From UBA8106 sp964569695 (lineage in GTDB: Bacteria > Acidobacteriota > Vicinamibacteria > Vicinamibacterales > UBA823), in NCBI GenBank assembly GCA_964569695.1, contig CAZMUA010000010.1:1-64000 (forward strand): a stretch of DNA of 64,000 nt, written 5' to 3'. The notes under the pieces were generated by a model that was not told the DNA's origin, did not search any database, and saw nothing but the letters and a program-made list of their open reading frames with translations. The translations under genes were made by a program, and so were the position numbers. Positions 62,589-64,000 of this stretch are shown in pieces; within the stretch, counting starts at the first letter, position 1; every line of letters starts with the position of its first letter.

Positions 62589-63623
62589 TCACGCTAAGGG
62601 GTCGCACATTGATTCACTTGTCTTAAAACCCCAGCAAACCCAGCCACGATATCGACGTACTTCAACTCGCTCAAGTCCACATTTCGCATACAAAGCCTTC
62701 ACTTCATCCTGAGTGAAACGATGCTCAACTGGAGGAGCGAAGCGATCGAAAAGATCGGCTGCAAGCACTGGCCATCGAACGGTATGAGAGAATGGCCAGG
62801 GTTTTACTCGGTTTGGTGACATCCAAGCCGTAATTCGCGATGGCAGTGAAAACATAAGCCAAATAAATGGTACGACTAGCCAGCAGCAAGCAAGTAAAAC
62901 CGGTGGACTTAGTCGACTGGTAACACGACGAACATGATTCACGATCCACAGACTAAAACGGACCCAGCCGGATTGTGTTTCGAACTTTTCATAAAGGTAA
63001 GTCACAATCGGAGCACCCGGTTTGAGTAACTTCACGAGTCCTTCCAAACCACGTTGTGGATCAGGCAAGTGATGTAAAACTCCAAAACTGTACACAAAAT
63101 CGAACACGTTCTTTTGGAAAGGCAGTAAATGCAAGTCTCCCTGCACAAGAGCGCCTCGTTCAGTCGGTTCGACTATCTGGGCAATGGCATCCACGCCGGC
63201 ACTCAGGTCAAATCCAATGACCTTCACTCCATCGCGCCAAAACTTGATGAGATCGGCTCCCCCGCCACATCCAGCGTCGAGACCAACCTGATTCTGTCCA
63301 TCAAAGATGTCGGCGGGAACCAGTTTCTGGTATTGATAAGAATCCTTTTCCCAATCCTGCTTTATTTCAGGCGCTCCAAATCGCTGCCATGTGAAATCAT
63401 AGGTGTCGCGCGTTCGGACAACCTTGTCATTGGTCGTAACACTTTCGTTAATTGGAAACCGTGGAATTCCATTTCGGATCGGATAAGCAGTGCTACACCG
63501 GGCGCAGTGCAAAGTTGTCAGGTCATCATCTCGGGTGTGAGGAGATGACGGTGATGGTGCAGGAACATCTAACAGTCCACAACAACTCGGACAAGCGAGA
63601 TAGTCCACCAACCAAGCCTTCAT
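62589..63623 (-). CDS. Class I SAM methyltransferase with Trm112-like ribbon
   Basis: This is 344 residues. The N-terminus has a Trm112-like segment (LACPSCCGLLDV, LHCARCSTAYPIRNGIPRF), and the methyltransferase motif I reads GLDAGCGGGADLIKF. FDFVYSFGVLHHLPDP is the catalytic-adjacent segment. The domain plan is that of the protein at 20037. A short hydrophobic stretch lies near residues 225-260. The substrate is unknown; a sugar or lipid target is suggested by context. Confidence 0.8.
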   Translation of the reverse strand: MKAWLVDYLACPSCCGLLDVPAPSPSSPHTRDDDLTTLHCARCSTAYPIRNGIPRFPINESVTTNDKVVRTRDTYDFTWQRFGAPEIKQDWEKDSYQYQKLVPADIFDGQNQVGLDAGCGGGADLIKFWRDGVKVIGFDLSAGVDAIAQIVEPTERGALVQGDLHLLPFQKNVFDFVYSFGVLHHLPDPQRGLEGLVKLLKPGAPIVTYLYEKFETQSGWVRFSLWIVNHVRRVTSRLSPPVLLACCWLVVPFIWLMFSLPSRITAWMSPNRVKPWPFSHTVRWPVLAADLFDRFAPPVEHRFTQDEVKALYAKCGLERVEVRRYRGWVCWGFKTSESMCDPLA

Positions 63624-63681
63624 TCAAGAATCCTTGAAGTCTTGCCCATTCTTATTAAGTTCAGAATCGTTAATTCTTCGG

Positions 63682-64000
63682 TTAACGTGGTAAGAAATTT
63701 CTATTAGATCGACCGAACAAAGCAAATACACTAGCCATCACAGCCGGCAAGGTTGTAGCCGCCAGTACAATTGCAGGCATCAAGAATTGAAGGCGCAGAC
63801 GGAACAAGGTGCCGGCATTCGCCATCACCAATCCATGTCCGACCGCTGTAACGACAACGAACGCCAGGAGGAACCATTCGTCGGGTTGAAATCGCCTAAG
63901 CCTTTGCCAATAGGCCAAGGCAAGTGCTGGCAGAAGACAAATGATAAGCAGATTGTCTGGTACCGCCAGTGGTTGTAAACCCGCGGTCTTACCCCCAAAC
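63682..64000 (-). CDS. C-terminal end of an integral membrane protein (partial)
   Basis: The frame is open from the right edge to the stop at 63682, 105 codons. It carries three hydrophobic segments, ending in the basic tail SNRNFLPR. The stretch LRLQFLMPAIVLAATTLPAV resembles the last helix region of GT-C/ArnT-like and related envelope proteins. The start lies outside the window, so the family cannot be assigned. It has the same strand as the methyltransferase at 62589, 58 bases upstream of it. Confidence 0.6.
   Translation of the reverse strand, partial: FGGKTAGLQPLAVPDNLLIICLLPALALAYWQRLRRFQPDEWFLLAFVVVTAVGHGLVMANAGTLFRLRLQFLMPAIVLAATTLPAVMASVFALFGRSNRNFLPR

Noticed and set aside
1..64000. 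CRISPR array, insertion sequence, tRNA or rRNA
   Set aside because: No regularly spaced repeats, transposase-like frame or RNA gene was seen on either strand. The only long repeat is the thiS one.

Overview
The window looks like a chromosomal fragment of a Gram-negative bacterium, probably from a metagenome or draft assembly because it holds a run of ten N. The Gram-negative reading rests on a complete Na+-translocating NADH:quinone oxidoreductase (NQR) operon, a heptose-pathway isomerase, a heptosyltransferase-family enzyme and an O-antigen-ligase-type protein. The lineage cannot be fixed from the sequence. Base composition is moderate, slightly AT-rich by eye. GTG and TTG starts and 1-14 nt gene overlaps are common. 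I see no tRNA, rRNA, CRISPR array, transposase, integrase or phage gene.

Layout. (1) 1-6790, minus strand: gmhA, nqrA, B, C, D, E, F and the start of apbE, one compact operon. (2) 7140-11316, plus: a four-gene glycosyltransferase operon (GT4, GT2, GT2, GT4), divergent from gmhA. (3) 11319-24009: two methyltransferases, four GT4 enzymes, one GT9 enzyme and two large GT-C-like membrane proteins. A short upstream ORF with a perfect Shine-Dalgarno precedes the GT9 gene. (4) 24010-33136: a GT2 enzyme, an extended SDR, a DegT aminotransferase, three more GT-C-like membrane proteins (including a tandem pair) and a Wzx-type flippase. (5) 33167-40413, plus: a methyltransferase, a GT4 enzyme, thiS-thiG-thiS with the two thiS copies inside a perfect 292-bp direct repeat, a coiled-coil methyltransferase and an O-antigen ligase/polymerase. 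(6) 40448-64000, all minus: a WecA-like fusion protein, asnB, a GT4-DUF218 fusion, a GT4 enzyme and a modification block (polysaccharide deacetylase, two radical SAM/SPASM proteins, SGNH hydrolase, FemAB/GNAT-like protein, methyltransferase, DegT aminotransferase). Then come a capsule-type glycosyltransferase, a second flippase, a nonulosonic-acid module (NeuB-like, SDR, Gfo/Idh, NeuA-like), a GT4 enzyme, a methyltransferase and the end of another membrane protein.

Taken together, 7-64 kb is a large surface-glycan locus. A WecA-like phosphoglycosyltransferase would start glycans on undecaprenyl phosphate, the soluble GT4/GT2/GT9 enzymes would extend them, and sugar-nucleotide enzymes would supply amino sugars and a nonulosonate. 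Two flippases and one ligase/polymerase would export and assemble them. Two flippases and two sets of sugar and decoration genes suggest at least two glycans. No Wza/Wzc export machinery or polysaccharide ABC transporter is present in the window.

The points most worth a second look are the perfect thiS-bearing repeat and the non-terminal Gly-Gly of ThiS, the leader ORF coupled to the GT9 gene, the GT4-DUF218 and WecA-CapD-like fusions, the SDR with Asn in place of the catalytic Tyr, and the radical-SAM/FemAB decoration block.
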